A DNA stretch of 29,042 nucleotides. Origin: Perkinsus marinus ATCC 50983 (Eukaryota > Perkinsozoa > Perkinsida > Perkinsidae). The DNA lies in contig NW_003201605.1 of NCBI RefSeq assembly GCF_000006405.1, positions 38,502-67,543 of the forward strand, given 5' to 3'. Under the pieces are notes generated by a model. It did not search any database and had not been told where the DNA came from. It saw nothing but the letters and a program-made list of their open reading frames with translations. This document shows positions 1 to 10,162 of the stretch, piece after piece. The number at the start of each line of letters is the position of its first letter. Within the stretch, counting starts at the first letter, position 1. The translations under genes were made by a program, and so were the position numbers.

Positions 1-844
1 ATAAAACGCATGAAGGCCTCGAATGGCGAAGTGTAGTCCTACCGCAAAGTGTGCTCATCTCTGTCCTTCTGTTGGTCGAATGGTCTAGCACCACCACCAA
101 GGCCACGTTGGTTGGGAGGCACATAGCGGCCAGTCGTGTGAGTACGGAGCTACAGTGGTCACTGCTATAGTACGCATCGAATGGTACTACCGGAATCGCC
201 TCCTTCTCAGCTTCGCCGTCGGCCTCTCCTTCACTTTCACCACGGAACTTAGTCCATACGCTAACCTTCTTCTTGTTGAGACCGAGGACCTACGACCGGC
301 CATAGGCCAACTTGGTTCCTTCCCCTACTACTACTTGGTCCACACTCGCCGTCCAGAATTTCTCCTGATCGGCACCAGTCTCATCCTCAGCAGCAGCGCT
401 GGCACCAGTAAGCTTGCTGGGCTCCAGATTGATCTCATCTTCGGTACGATTCGCAAAAGTATTATTTCTATTCGTCTCCACAGCTTTTCCAAAGGGAGTC
501 CAATGTCTCCGTCTGATAGTATCATCTCTGCCCTCCCTACACCACCCCATGATCACTACTACCTTTCTGACTCAGCCTTGCTGCAAGTCACTCGAACAGT
601 AGTGACCTTGACGACTCTCGTCACCTTATATACAGCACCGTCCCGCTCTTGATACTCGGTTATGCTCTTGAGACCAGTTTCAGGATCTAAAGGTAAGCGG
701 GATATCCTAGGTCCGTCTTGGTATGATACAAACTAGGTACGGATGCTTACCAATATCCGTCTCGGTGGTGGATGGCACCTCCCGGTGGCTTGGTGATACG
801 GGATCCTCATCAGCCCATCGCCCGGTTGTCATTACTGAAGCCAT
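1..844 (-). CDS. eif3g: eIF3 subunit G, N-terminal part, spliced, continues off the left edge
   Basis: Translation initiation factor 3 subunit g (TIF35 in yeast), part of the cytosolic eIF3 complex involved in scanning. Exons read on the minus strand: 844-751, 686-563, 512-335, 289-191 and 149-43; introns are 64, 50, 45 and 41 nt, all GT-AG with matching phases. The joined product starts MASVMTTGRWADEDP, then EVPSTTETDIDPETGLKSI, TEYQERDGAVYKVTRV and KAESERRRHWTPFG, the eIF3g N-terminal pattern (WAD, GIKTV-EY, K-ER--W--FG). It goes on with NRTEDEINLEPSKL and GRYVPPNQRG and ends at RDEHTLR, where the family's C-terminal RRM begins; the RRM itself lies outside the window. I see no CxxC-H-C zinc knuckle in the middle, where animal eIF3g has one. 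An intron donor (GTAGG) follows position 43. Family call is firm; exact ends of the middle introns are less sure. Confidence 0.85.
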
Positions 845-1549
845 ACCGCCACTGATGATTGATGTGTTGCTACTTCACAGTAGTCAAATGATTATCGCGC
901 TCGCCATTCTAATCGATAGAGCTGAGCGGTTTCATCCATGAACAACAACAATCTTCGCATGCTCTTCCCCGGCGTCGGGTCGTGGGCTAGAGGACGACGC
1001 TATACACATGACGTCCTCGGCCCAAGTGGTGGGGTCAGCCTTAACATAACGGGAGGTACCACACCACATCGTCAGGGAGGGCGGGAGATTGGAAAATAAA
1101 TCAGCTACAACTCGCCGAGAGTGCGATGTAACCTTACGGCTCGAACGATCTTCGAGGCACTACCCGTAGCGCTGACCATCAGTTCGACACAACGTATTTT
1201 TCGTTGATGTAAATGGAGTTGCGTTAGAGAGGATACGAATGTGGTGGACAATCCCGGGCAAATCCCAGGATCCTGCAAGGCGGTGTGGCGCTGATAACAC
1301 GACTTAAAACAGATCCGTTCTAAATCGATTTCTCCGAACAGAACGAGGCCGACAAGCTTGTTGGTGACTGAGACGAACCGGCATCGGTTGTCATCGAGGA
1401 TATCGCAAAATCCAGTATGAAATTAGCTCTTCCGTATACTCAACAACCTGGATCATCATGGACACCCAATGATACATGCTAGTCATGAAGAGGCAGACAG
1501 CTTCTACACAGGGGCTATATTACGGCGAATCATTACTTCGCTGCTATTG
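845..1549. other. Intergenic, eIF3g upstream and DMT downstream
   Basis: About 700 bases between the start of eIF3g and the stop of the DMT gene, both on the minus strand. It should hold the eIF3g promoter and the DMT 3' end. I see no gene, no repeat and no clear promoter motif. Confidence 0.5.
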
Positions 1550-2659
1550 TCATTCCTTGGATACACGCGCGCTGACGGAAACCTTTAAGCTCTTTGCCGG
1601 CAAGTCGTGATTCGGTTCGCTGGTGCCGCTCGATGAAGCAATCTTTGCCCCAAGAATAGCCAAACTCGAGCACACTATCATGAGAGATCCGACTACACTG
1701 AGCAAACTGATCTCATCAGGTTTGGTTAAAGCTTGCCATAGAAATGTGAAGGCGACATTGGCCTGGAACAGGATGGCACAGTTCTGAGGTTTCTCAAGTT
1801 GAAGGGATCTATTGTAAAAGAACTGCGAAAGGGTACCGAAAATTCCCGTACCGATCATGAAAATGCTGCGGCTGTAACCAGTGCTAGCAACGGAGGGAAG
1901 TGTGAGAGCATCCAAGCCGAGAGCGAGGCTTGCAGCACTCTCAAATGTTCCGCAGACACCAAAGGAGAAGACCAGGCAAACGTAATGGACTGAAGAACCG
2001 ATGAAGTAAACGATAATAGGAACCATACCAGAGGTGGCCGCTCCTGCAATTGTGACAATGAGGGCACTCAGATCCGTCTGGGATTCTTCAACAGTTATCG
2101 AGGAGTCGAAAACGAAACTCGGGCGAACAACAAATACAGACCCGGTGAGGCCGACAAAAAGAGCAACGACTCCAACGAAGGATACCCTCTGTTTGAGAAT
2201 GAGAGCAGAATACACCGCAGTGAACACGGGATTGGTGAAGAAGATCGCGTTGGCGTTTGCCATCGGCATGCGAGCTACCGCGTAGAGCAGCAATAGGTTT
2301 GCTAAAGCTCCCACGAGACCTCTTATAAAGCAAATGAGGCGGCACCCTGGGGGACCGATGGGGTTCACTTGTACAAGTAGGGCGAAGAAGGCGGCGATAA
2401 TTGTCTGAATCACCGATCGCACCAGTGTGATCTCTGAGCCAGAGAATTCTGCGGAGGCCATATAGGCACAAAGCTGCATGAGTGAAAAGAAGAACACTCC
2501 AATCATGCAGAGGAAACCTCCTAAAATTGGCGAAGTTGACGGTAGTGTTCCCTTGAGATTGGCTTGAACAGGATCCTCAGGGTCGGTATCGGACAGTGTT
2601 GCTATAGACTCGGCTGTAGACTCCTCCGACGAGATAATATCTAGTTTGGTAACAGACAT
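1550..2659 (-). CDS. DMT-family (EamA, SLC35G-like) transporter
   Basis: Multi-pass membrane transporter of the drug/metabolite superfamily, 369 residues and intronless. About 45 polar, acidic residues precede TM1 (about 45-67); roughly ten hydrophobic segments follow, in two EamA halves. Visible family signatures: the RGLVGALANLLLLYA stretch after the third segment, ANAIFFTNPVFTAVYSAL near 136-152, and EKPQNCAIL at 289-297. The frame stays open to 2809, but I chose the internal ATG at 2659 because the product then aligns almost without gaps with the paralogue at 16956-18077 (373 residues). The extra 50 residues upstream do not match it. SLC35G-like is a guess from the overall pattern; substrate and membrane are unknown. 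Confidence 0.8.
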   Translation of the reverse strand: MSVTKLDIISSEESTAESIATLSDTDPEDPVQANLKGTLPSTSPILGGFLCMIGVFFFSLMQLCAYMASAEFSGSEITLVRSVIQTIIAAFFALLVQVNPIGPPGCRLICFIRGLVGALANLLLLYAVARMPMANANAIFFTNPVFTAVYSALILKQRVSFVGVVALFVGLTGSVFVVRPSFVFDSSITVEESQTDLSALIVTIAGAATSGMVPIIVYFIGSSVHYVCLVFSFGVCGTFESAASLALGLDALTLPSVASTGYSRSIFMIGTGIFGTLSQFFYNRSLQLEKPQNCAILFQANVAFTFLWQALTKPDEISLLSVVGSLMIVCSSLAILGAKIASSSGTSEPNHDLPAKSLKVSVSARVSKE

Positions 2660-3335
2660 GGTAGTAACGCAAGGGATGAGCGTCAGCAGGGAACTAACCT
2701 GATATGAGCGACAAATAGTGAGATGCACAGATGTCATAAACCCCTTCGTATATGACAACTCGGAACAGATCTCCAAGAGGAAACATGCAAAGTCACTTGC
2801 AATTATCATGATGTACTAAGTCTTCGACTCGTCGAAGACTTCGAGATTCTCGGGTGGTCGCGCTGTGTTCCAATCCCAGCTAGTGCCTCGCGAAGTGCGC
2901 AGCCTTGGTGGTGGTCTCCAAGTTGCAAAACCGATAGTACCGCGTTGCAACATCCGTAGTTTTCCCACACATGCGAGGAAGCCTAGCCTATTCCCCATAA
3001 CGCAAATAGTCGTGTTGACACTGAGACTAGTACACCGATACCTCGTTTGATCTCCCCGAGTCGCTTCCGAATCAACTTCGCGATGATTTTCTAACAACGA
3101 TCGACAGATCTTTAAGGACCTTCACTAAGAGTAGCACGGTGATTCTGTAAGATCGAACATGATAAAGCTGTGAGGTGACCTCAATCTTAGTGGTACAAAC
3201 GACTTGAACACATCCCGTGGATTCGTGGTCGGTTAAGTCATCGTGAATGTCGTGGGGAGATCTTCACTTCTGGTCCGTAACACTGCTGGAATGAAAGTAG
3301 TATCCTTCCTCATGCACCTGGCGTACTCAACTCTC
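2660..3335. other. Upstream region of the DMT gene
   Basis: The minus-strand frame 2816-3097 (93 codons) and its plus-strand shadow show no recognisable family and no signal sequence. I treat the stretch as 5' flank of the DMT gene. Nothing else is evident. Confidence 0.35.
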
Positions 3336-3594
3336 CGGTGGGGCGGCTATGCCACAGCTCGATGTGGTTATTCTCAGTTGCTGCGGGATACACCTCAGAG
3401 TTTCTTCTACCCGCATAGGCGTGATGGGACCCGTCGGTTTTGGCATATCTGCCCTTGAAATGAATCGGTTTTATTGGTACTATCAAATTTGGTAGGGGGA
3501 GCTGATACCCGCATTCCATGAGAAATTGAGCCACTTCGGCTATGCCTGCGCTATCATGCCTGTGCGATCTTGGACTGGCATAGCTGCCCCACCG
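3336..3594. repeat. 259-bp segment bounded by 19-nt inverted repeats
   Basis: The left arm (3336-3354) is cggtggggcggctatgcca; the right arm (3576-3594) is its reverse complement with 18 of 19 matches. The arm contains GGCATAG followed by CTGCCCC or CCGCCCC, which is also the core of the 53-bp minisatellite at 8747-9594. The right flank adds GCGATCTTGGACT, resembling the minisatellite's GCATATCTTGGGGT. A weaker copy of the core (tggcatatctgccc) lies inside near 3439-3452. No target-site duplication is visible outside the arms. It could be a small inverted-repeat transposable element or two opposed copies of a dispersed repeat. Confidence 0.6.
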
Positions 3595-4658
3595 CCCCGT
3601 GAAATTCAACCTATCGGACGTAAGATAGGCATCCTTAAGTTATGATGGACCGCAGCTCCGAGTCGGGGAATCGTACCTCAGATGCCCAATAGGTTCTGGC
3701 TAGCACGCATCCGCATGCCGCGTCCGTCTAGGCCAGTATCCAATCAACGAGTGCTCCGTATGGAATGAGAAGATGGTGATGATGACGGGAGATACTGTAT
3801 CCAGATACGCAGGTAGCATCGACCTCGTCACAAATTGTCCTCTCCCTCCTAGGACTGTACCTCAACCTAACACCTCGACCACCAGTAGCATTCGATTACC
3901 TGTAGCGCCGCTACCAATGTTAAATTTTGAGCACGGAATCGGCAGCCACACGAACAAAATCATTCGCTGTGCGTTGTCGCACGCAAGGCGAGCGCTGTTG
4001 ACCAACTCATCATGATTTGACGTCACGCGGTTTGTGCTCCGCTGGCGAATGACCTCTATTCCAGTGAAGTATCTAATGCCCAAGCTGTAGACGCAAGAAT
4101 GGCTATCATTCTTAAAGGAGGAGTTGTTAGGATCACCCAACTCCTTTGCTACGACATTGAATTTGGTTATTTTAACGTGAATTAAAACCAAGTTATTCCG
4201 CATGGTAAGCACTCATCTACCATAAGGATGGTGCGCATCGCGGAAGGAAAGGTTCTGGTTACCGTTGAAGGAGTAAGGTTAGTGCCCGGAGTGGGGGTGG
4301 TAAGTCTTGCGATTAGATGAGTACTGAGGTCGTGTCCAACGGCACAATCCGTATGCTATCAGATGATCAGTGATAATGACCTGGATGGTAGTAGATCTGC
4401 AACGAAGGCAACCCCTATGGAATGGCAGAGGGCCGTGTTGGGGAAGGGCTGACTGTTGAAACGTGATGGGCATGATCCTCGCTGCTTGGGGTGATAGTAT
4501 AGTAATTTTCGTCACATGAATGGTTTCAAAACAAAAGTGATGGATCGAGTTGTAATATCAATTTTGGCGCTTGCACTGGCCTCTCGTGGGAGACATCTTG
4601 GCATGGCCTCGACCAGTCCTTCCTCCTCTCGACTGCTACATTGACAACGATAACCTGA
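3595..4658. other. Unassigned, possible short exons near 4228
   Basis: About 1 kb without a recognisable gene. Several open frames of 70-116 codons lie on both strands (3773-4015 plus, 3862-4212 and 4279-4515 minus) but show no family. One plus-strand reading is suggestive: an ATG at 4228 gives MVRIAEGKVLVTVEG, then a 44-nt GT-AG intron, then MSTEVVSNGTIRMLSDDQ. Another ATG at 4540 starts MDRVVISILALALAS, which looks like a signal peptide. I could not join either to a longer product. Confidence 0.25.
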
Positions 4659-6420
4659 ATGGCAACCCGCCCTAGAGAGGACGATGAAGAGTCTCTAACA
4701 GAGGGAATGGTAGTGCTAATCCTATACAGTTTCCCTTGCGCCACTACTCTAGCCTGAGCTCATTTGTGATGACTTGCGACTATATAGAGGTCCATCCAGT
4801 GGATTTTTATGAGGTACTCGGTATACTCGAGTTCAAAGCACCGGTCTACGTCTTGGTGGCGTGGTCTCCCAGCGAGATGAATGGTAAGTTAGGAGCAGAG
4901 TGGGAATTCTCTGCTTGGACGTTTTCGGGCGCAAGTTTTGCCTCGAGCAGTCGAGGAGTATGGGAGTATTTCTGGCGCAAACCTCGAATCAGGTCGAGTA
5001 GAGAGCTTGTGTATGTTCAATCAGGCGAAACCGAGCCATGTGCTATGCTGCTGGCCACGGTCCCTCTATATCGAGGCAGCTACCAAAACTATCTGATACA
5101 ATAGCAACCATGGTCTTGGATTTTTAGGAGTTTTCGACATATTATATGCTAGGGAGCTTGAAATCGACTACTCTATGGGTGAGAGAATATGAGTCGGTAC
5201 ATAGGTCCATATCGTCCGACTTGGGAACCCCTGTTTGATCTCTTCGGCTCTTTTGATCCGGATCCAGTTGTGCAGAAGATGATAAATGAGGCTATGGAGC
5301 GTGCTCATTTTCACGGCAAGGATTGGGTATGTAGTTTGTCTGAGAAACGACCGAGGTTGATGGGCTCATCGTAGGCTTATAGACGATTGAACAAGTCGGA
5401 AAAACTCGGCTACATAAGGAATCCTCCGCCACTGGCTTGGTGTATCTACCAAGTTCCTGGGCCCAGCAGTGAATCGATCTACCAGCTGTAGTAATATGGG
5501 ATTTGGGTTGAAGGCAGTAGTATTGGCAGTAGGTATCTAAATGACTGCTTTCTGGCCGAGAGCGTAGTGGCCGAATGGGGCGTCGCTAGGAGGGATGTAG
5601 ATACTGAGATAAGGCAGGACATATTAAGTATGATGGAACACTCGGGCGTCACTGTCGTTGATCTCATTGCTGGACTCAGAACTGCCAAGTCCTGAGGAGA
5701 CCGGCCATACGGGCAAGTTCGGGCATGATATTAATATAAGGCAGAAGCCGAAACGGGGACATCTATTTTTCCGAGGAGAACCTAGGAACACGAAAAGGAG
5801 TATGGATTCTCAAGTCGATGATCTAAAGCTTTGCTTGTCACTTTGTTAGACGTGGTGGGTCAGATGGTCGAGTGTAACAAGTACATCATAGATTTTTCCC
5901 GTCCTATTGCTATGAGGAGTCTGATCCCCCCGATACTACCGGCGGTTCGGTGAGGAAGGGGTGACTCTTGCTCGAGTGGGACCCTACTCTGGTTCAGGTC
6001 GGCCTTGCAGGACATCATCGACTTCTCAGTAGAGTACGCCTCGGAGAGGGGCCTGGATCCGGACAGCGCGCTGTCATTCCGAATACTAGTGAAAATGGCG
6101 CAGCAACCCTGGCATGTTGACGATGAGACAGTAGTACTTTGCGGTCCTCTTGGTTGTGTAGCAGAACTCCACCAGGTTAAGGAAGGAGTCCGTGTTGTTA
6201 TGGAGTGGCTCGGCACGCGGCTCTTGGCCCGCTATTGGGACTATATCACGGTAGGAGATGGGATAGTCACTGGCTTATTGGATTATGTAGAGTATAGTCT
6301 ACTATCTTTAAGCGTTATTGCTAGCTTTACTATATCTGTGTTGATGGACTTGTAGAATATGCATCCACTTTGGCAATCGTTATTGCCGTTGTCTTTTCAA
6401 TTTATACCTACCAACTGTAG
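4659..6420 (+). CDS. Unrecognised multi-exon protein
   Basis: I do not recognise this protein. A chain of short exons can be read from ATG 4659 (MATRPREDDEESLTEGM). Clear introns: GTAAGTTAGG...CGCAAG (about 4877-4928, 52 nt), a 48-nt intron after FHGKDW at about 5326, a 45-nt intron starting about 5490, a 52-nt intron before QKPKRGHLFF, a 50-nt intron (5800-5849) and a 48-nt intron (5950-5997). Conserved-looking stretches are PYRPTWEPLFDLFGSFDPDP, LYLNDCFLAESVVAEWGV, MVECNKYIIDFSRPI and RSALQDIIDFSVEYASERG. The 3' end is uncertain: either stop at 6355, or a further intron and a hydrophobic tail (TLAIVIAVVFSIYTY) ending at 6420. Two oddities: an in-frame TGA at 5094-5096, and a join near 5170-5195 that needs a 26-nt intron. 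The phase-consistent introns argue for a gene; the breaks could mean it is decaying or that my model is wrong. Confidence 0.45.
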
Positions 6421-6617
6421 TAGCTGATCGGCGGGTTCGAGGGGCGACTGGTTGTAGCTATTTCTTGCGGCTCCGTTACAAAGTATGCGGGATGGCTACA
6501 AAGTCTTGTATTTGCGCTATGTCGACCCTAGTAGACCCTTCTGCTTGTTAGCTCTTCAATTGCTTCAGTGAAAGAGAGATTATATCCTGCAGGTAGATGC
6601 AACTCGCGTACGCTCCC

Positions 6618-7043
6618 ATGCCCAGCTTCCACACTTTGAGCGGCAAGGCCTCGGTGGTGCCGTTTGCGTGTCTCCCCAGCAACTAGAGGCGAGCCAGGGT
6701 GAGACCTTGCCGTTATTCAGGCTGCCTAAGTCGACACACGAGTGTTCAGGATCCCCTTTTTATTACGATTCGAGGCATCCTCGCTCAGTCAGAGTACCGT
6801 TGGAGTGTCCACCGTTTCAGCTGTGGGAGCGCTTCCCGAATACAGCGTTCGGATGCGAGGAGAAGACGGGTGCGGCGCGGCAAGTATGGGTGACATTTGG
6901 GTAAGCACCCAGCGGTGGGTCGGAGGAGATAGTTGCGGTCCAGGTACCGCCTTACTGATCACCCTTCGAGAACTGAGACTTCGAGGCTTCAGGAGGAGTT
7001 GTCTTGGGCTAAGCCCGGCCTTTGCTTCATGGCCGAGACCTAA
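6618..7043 (+). CDS. Small unrecognised protein, three exons
   Basis: Family not recognised. Exons 6618-6653, 6680-6900 and 6944-7043 give 118 residues. The second intron (43 nt) has a strong donor (TTTGG then GTAAGC) and a CCAG acceptor. The first is only 26 nt; starting instead at ATG 6668 (MSPQQLEAS) would avoid it. The product is polar, with HPRSVRVPLECPPFQLWERF, NTAFGCEEKTGAARQVWVTF and a C-terminal ELSWAKPGLCFMAET. No membrane segment or signal peptide is visible. It ends 136 bp before the MFS gene on the same strand. Confidence 0.45.
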
Positions 7044-7179
7044 TTCAGAGGCGGCTTTCGGACTGTCCATATGTGGCCTGGATTTACCACTATTTGAGTT
7101 TCTTTCCCTCTTGAGTGATGCGTTAGCACTATCTCATTAAGGTGAGTGGATATTCTTTTGCTCAGTTGCGTCGTCGTCT

Positions 7180-8496
7180 ATGACCATTCTCAACTCGTTG
7201 GTGGTTAACCGAGATCTTGATGGATCCGTGGTTGAAAATCCGTCTACCTTTCGGCTTGTCCTGATATGTACAGTTGTATTCATCGATTTCCTTGGCGTCA
7301 CACTGCCTGCCAACATTATACCTGTCATGATTGATAAGTCAACCAAAGGTCACCTCGTTGGGTGTGAGAGCATTCCCGAAGGGACAGCGGTTTCCATAGC
7401 GGCTTTTACCTATGCTATCGGTATGAGCATATCACCACCGCTCATGGGTTGGCTGTCGGATAGGCGAGGTCGTCGTCCTTTACTGTTAGCCTCGATGCTG
7501 GGTATCTCTATCTCCTATTTCTTACAAGGATCAGCGAGAAATTACTGGTGGTTCGCCTTCTTCCGGTTCCTCACTGGTTTGAGTGGAGGCGGCCGACCGG
7601 TGGCCATGGCTTATATCACAGACACTCTGACCGACGTCAAAAGGCGCACTTCGTATTTTTCTTATATCAATATGGTCCCTGGTCTCTGCTTCGGCTTAGG
7701 GCCTGCCTTTGGTGGAGTGCTGGCCTTTTTCAGCCTCTCTGCACCATTCTATTTCGTATCATTTTGGGCATGTGTGGTGTTCGCGCTGCTCTACCTCTAT
7801 CTCCCAGAGTCTCTCCATCCCTCTAGGATCCGGGCAAAAAAATTGGGATCGGACCCTGGCGAGTCGCTCCTATCCGAATTGGTAGAAGACAGTCCCGAGA
7901 TCGACTGTCGTGCCTTCAGTCTATTGTACTTTGTATCAGCAATGACTATGTTCTTAGTAGTGGTTATTGGTCTCATGTCCCCACTTGTACTCAGGGACTT
8001 CTTCAATCTGTCTCCACTATCGGCAGGGTTCACGTATCTAGGTGACGGAACTCTCATCGTTTTAGGAACCTTGTCATTCATTCATCTGGTCAATGAAGTG
8101 GGTTATACGAGTAGTTTTCTCGGGGCATCCAGTCTTTTCATATACGGCTTGGGTTGTCTCATCTTACCTGAGACATTCCACGACCTCTTCTTTTTTCTGG
8201 CCATCAAATATATCTTTCTCGGTGCATCACCATCATTGACGTTCGCAGCATTACCGGTGTTAGTGGTTGAATTCTCTCCACGACACCGCAGTGGTGAACT
8301 GATGGGGTACTTCACGCTATTCCAGGGAGCTGGTCGTTTGGTCGGAACTATCACGGCTGGCCTCATGTACGATGCTCACCCCTATGTACCATTTTTGACC
8401 GCTGGCGTCGGGTCACTCCTGGCTGGGTCCGCTTGTTCTCTGCTCTATCACCGAGTCCATCGTAACAGAGAGACCCTTAGCTCGTCAGAATTTTGA
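7180..8496 (+). CDS. MFS transporter (DHA1/TetA-like), first of a tandem pair
   Basis: Major facilitator superfamily permease, 438 residues, intronless, with about 12 hydrophobic segments and a polar loop near residues 215-240 between the two halves. TM1 carries VVFIDFLGVTLPANIIPVM. Motif A, the family's gating loop between TM2 and TM3, is intact at about 90-100 (GWLSDRRGRRP). The second half has its counterpart around RHRSGELMGYFTLFQGAGR. Start ATG 7180 leaves a 24-residue polar tail before TM1, like the paralogue at 10163. Substrate unknown. The two genes are close in sequence and lie head to tail, with a minisatellite between them. Confidence 0.85.
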   Translation: MTILNSLVVNRDLDGSVVENPSTFRLVLICTVVFIDFLGVTLPANIIPVMIDKSTKGHLVGCESIPEGTAVSIAAFTYAIGMSISPPLMGWLSDRRGRRPLLLASMLGISISYFLQGSARNYWWFAFFRFLTGLSGGGRPVAMAYITDTLTDVKRRTSYFSYINMVPGLCFGLGPAFGGVLAFFSLSAPFYFVSFWACVVFALLYLYLPESLHPSRIRAKKLGSDPGESLLSELVEDSPEIDCRAFSLLYFVSAMTMFLVVVIGLMSPLVLRDFFNLSPLSAGFTYLGDGTLIVLGTLSFIHLVNEVGYTSSFLGASSLFIYGLGCLILPETFHDLFFFLAIKYIFLGASPSLTFAALPVLVVEFSPRHRSGELMGYFTLFQGAGRLVGTITAGLMYDAHPYVPFLTAGVGSLLAGSACSLLYHRVHRNRETLSSSEF

Positions 8497-8746
8497 GTAA
8501 AAGCGACGATTCTTTGGAATTAGTTCGCTATTATTTTTTTGAAATGTATTCAAATAGTAATGCTTCTCATCCGGCAGCGGTCTCGTCGAGTATTTGGGTT
8601 GAATGAAGCTTAAAGCTGCGAGTTGCGTTGGCGAGCGAGTGGGGCATCCTACGAGCATCTTTTCAGCTCTTACCGGCCTACGAACACAATATCTTTTCGA
8701 GGCCTATTTCACTCTTGATAAGAATAGTTCTCGAGGACGGGGTATG
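8497..8746. other. 3' flank of the first MFS gene
   Basis: A T-rich stretch (ttattttttt near 8530) follows the stop codon. No gene seen; the plus-strand frame 8628-8873 runs into the minisatellite and is not credible. Confidence 0.4.
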
Positions 8747-9594
8747 GCATATCTTCGGGCGGCATAGCTGCCCCGCCCTGGGAGACTGGCTGTGCGCAGG
8801 CGTGTATTGTGGCGGCAGAACCGCTCTGTTCTGGCGATGTGGTTGCGCTAAGGCATATCTTGGGGTGGCATAGTTGCCCCGCTGGGATAAAGTTATTGTA
8901 CTCGAGCATATCTTGGGATGGCATAGTTGCCCCGCCGGGATAAAGTGATTGTACTCGGGCATATCTTGGGGAGGCATAGTTGCCCCGCCGGGATAAAGTG
9001 ATTGTACTCGGGCATATCTTGATGTGGCATAGTTGCCTCGCCGGGATAAAGTTATTGTACTCGGGCATATCTTGATGTGGCATAGTTGCCCCGCCGGGAT
9101 AAAGTGATTGTACTCGGGCATATCTTGATGTGGCATAGTTGCCTCGCCGGGATAAAGTTATTGTACTCGGGCATATCTTGATGTGGCATAGTTGCCCCGC
9201 CGGGATAAAGTGATTGTACTCGGGCATATCTTGGGGTGGCATAGTTGCCTCGCCGGGATAAAGTGATTGTACTCGAGCATATCTTGGGGTGGCATAGTTG
9301 CCCCGCCGGGATAAAGTTATTGTACTCGAGCATATCTTGGGGTGGCATAGTTGCCCCGCGGGGATAAAGTTATTGTATTCAGGCATATCTTGGAGCGGCA
9401 TAGCCGCCCCGTCGAGAGTAAGTGCTTGTACTCGGGCATATCTTGGAGTGGCATAGTTGCCCCACCGGCATGAAGCGACTGTACTCAGGCATATCTTCGG
9501 GTGGCATAGCTACCCCGTCGGTATAAAGTGATTGTACTCGGGCATATCTTGGAGTGGCATAGTTGCCCCACCGTAAGTGCTTGATTGTAAGCGG
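8747..9594. repeat. 53-bp minisatellite, 16 copies
   Basis: Copies begin every 53 bases at 8747, 8800, 8853 and so on to 9542, each opening with GCATATCTTG and containing GGCATAGTTGCCCC then GCCGGGATAAAGT and ATTGTACTCG. The copy at 8800 is strongly diverged; 8747, 9383-9489 and 9542 are moderately diverged; the central copies are nearly identical. The core can fold as a hairpin (GGCA, loop TAGT, TGCC). Copies 9012+9065 are repeated exactly as 9118+9171, giving a 106-bp higher-order unit. The minus strand has no stop codon in any frame across most of the array, which produces long spurious open frames. Confidence 0.95.
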
Positions 9595-9663
9595 TATCTT
9601 ATAATTTCGCCACCTCTCTGTTATGATTTTTTTCTTGCTTCGAGTTGGACCTTGAAGTTCCAC

Positions 9664-9664
<1 letters not shown>

Positions 9665-9701
<37 letters not shown>
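9665..9701. repeat. CAT/ATG trinucleotide microsatellite, about 12 copies
   Basis: An uninterrupted (TCA)n run about 70 bases after the minisatellite, in non-coding DNA upstream of the second MFS gene. Confidence 0.95.
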
Positions 9702-10162
9702 TGAAACAATCGGAGATTCGTCAAGAAACTAGGTTGATGCTCTCTCCCTATAGCGGACTGACAACGTTTTTCACTGGAAATTGTTGTTTTCCTGAGTCTC
9801 TAATCCCCGTAGACCGTCAGGTGAGCTCAATGGGATTATAGTCAGCAGTTTAGCGAACCTCGCCAGGCGAGGTACTCCTGGTTCTGCCAGTGAAGTTATC
9901 GGAGCAGTTTTTTGACGCGTTGCGAAAATTCTCTCGAAATCTCGTGGTCTAGCTCGGAGATATTACAAAATTGTGACTGGTCACAGTCGGTGCCGAAGTT
10001 TGAGAGCATACCTCACTTGCCCATATCCTTGGGTTATGCGGTTAACTTCGCCGGAGAAACTCAACTCACCAAGAGCGGAAATGACCTCGAAAAGGTTTAT
10101 TGATGCCACTGCACTCGAAGTTGGATTGCGAATGTCATGGGTTTCAGTTTTGTTCATATCGT
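9702..10162. other. Upstream region of the second MFS gene
   Basis: Non-coding as far as I can see. Frames of 62-66 codons here have no recognisable content. It should hold the promoter of the gene starting at 10163. Confidence 0.4.

Noticed and set aside
155-652. 165-codon plus-strand frame
   Set aside because: It lies antisense to eIF3g exons, which have clear homology and matching splice phases on the minus strand.
2088-2471. 127-codon minus-strand frame inside the DMT gene
   Set aside because: Alternative frame of the DMT transporter, whose own frame matches a paralogue over its full length.
8747-9594. CRISPR-like regular repeat array
   Set aside because: Units are contiguous with no unique spacers, and the surrounding genes are eukaryotic.
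8678-9663. Long minus-strand frames with a 53-residue period
   Set aside because: They are translations of the minisatellite in rotating frames, with no support as a gene.
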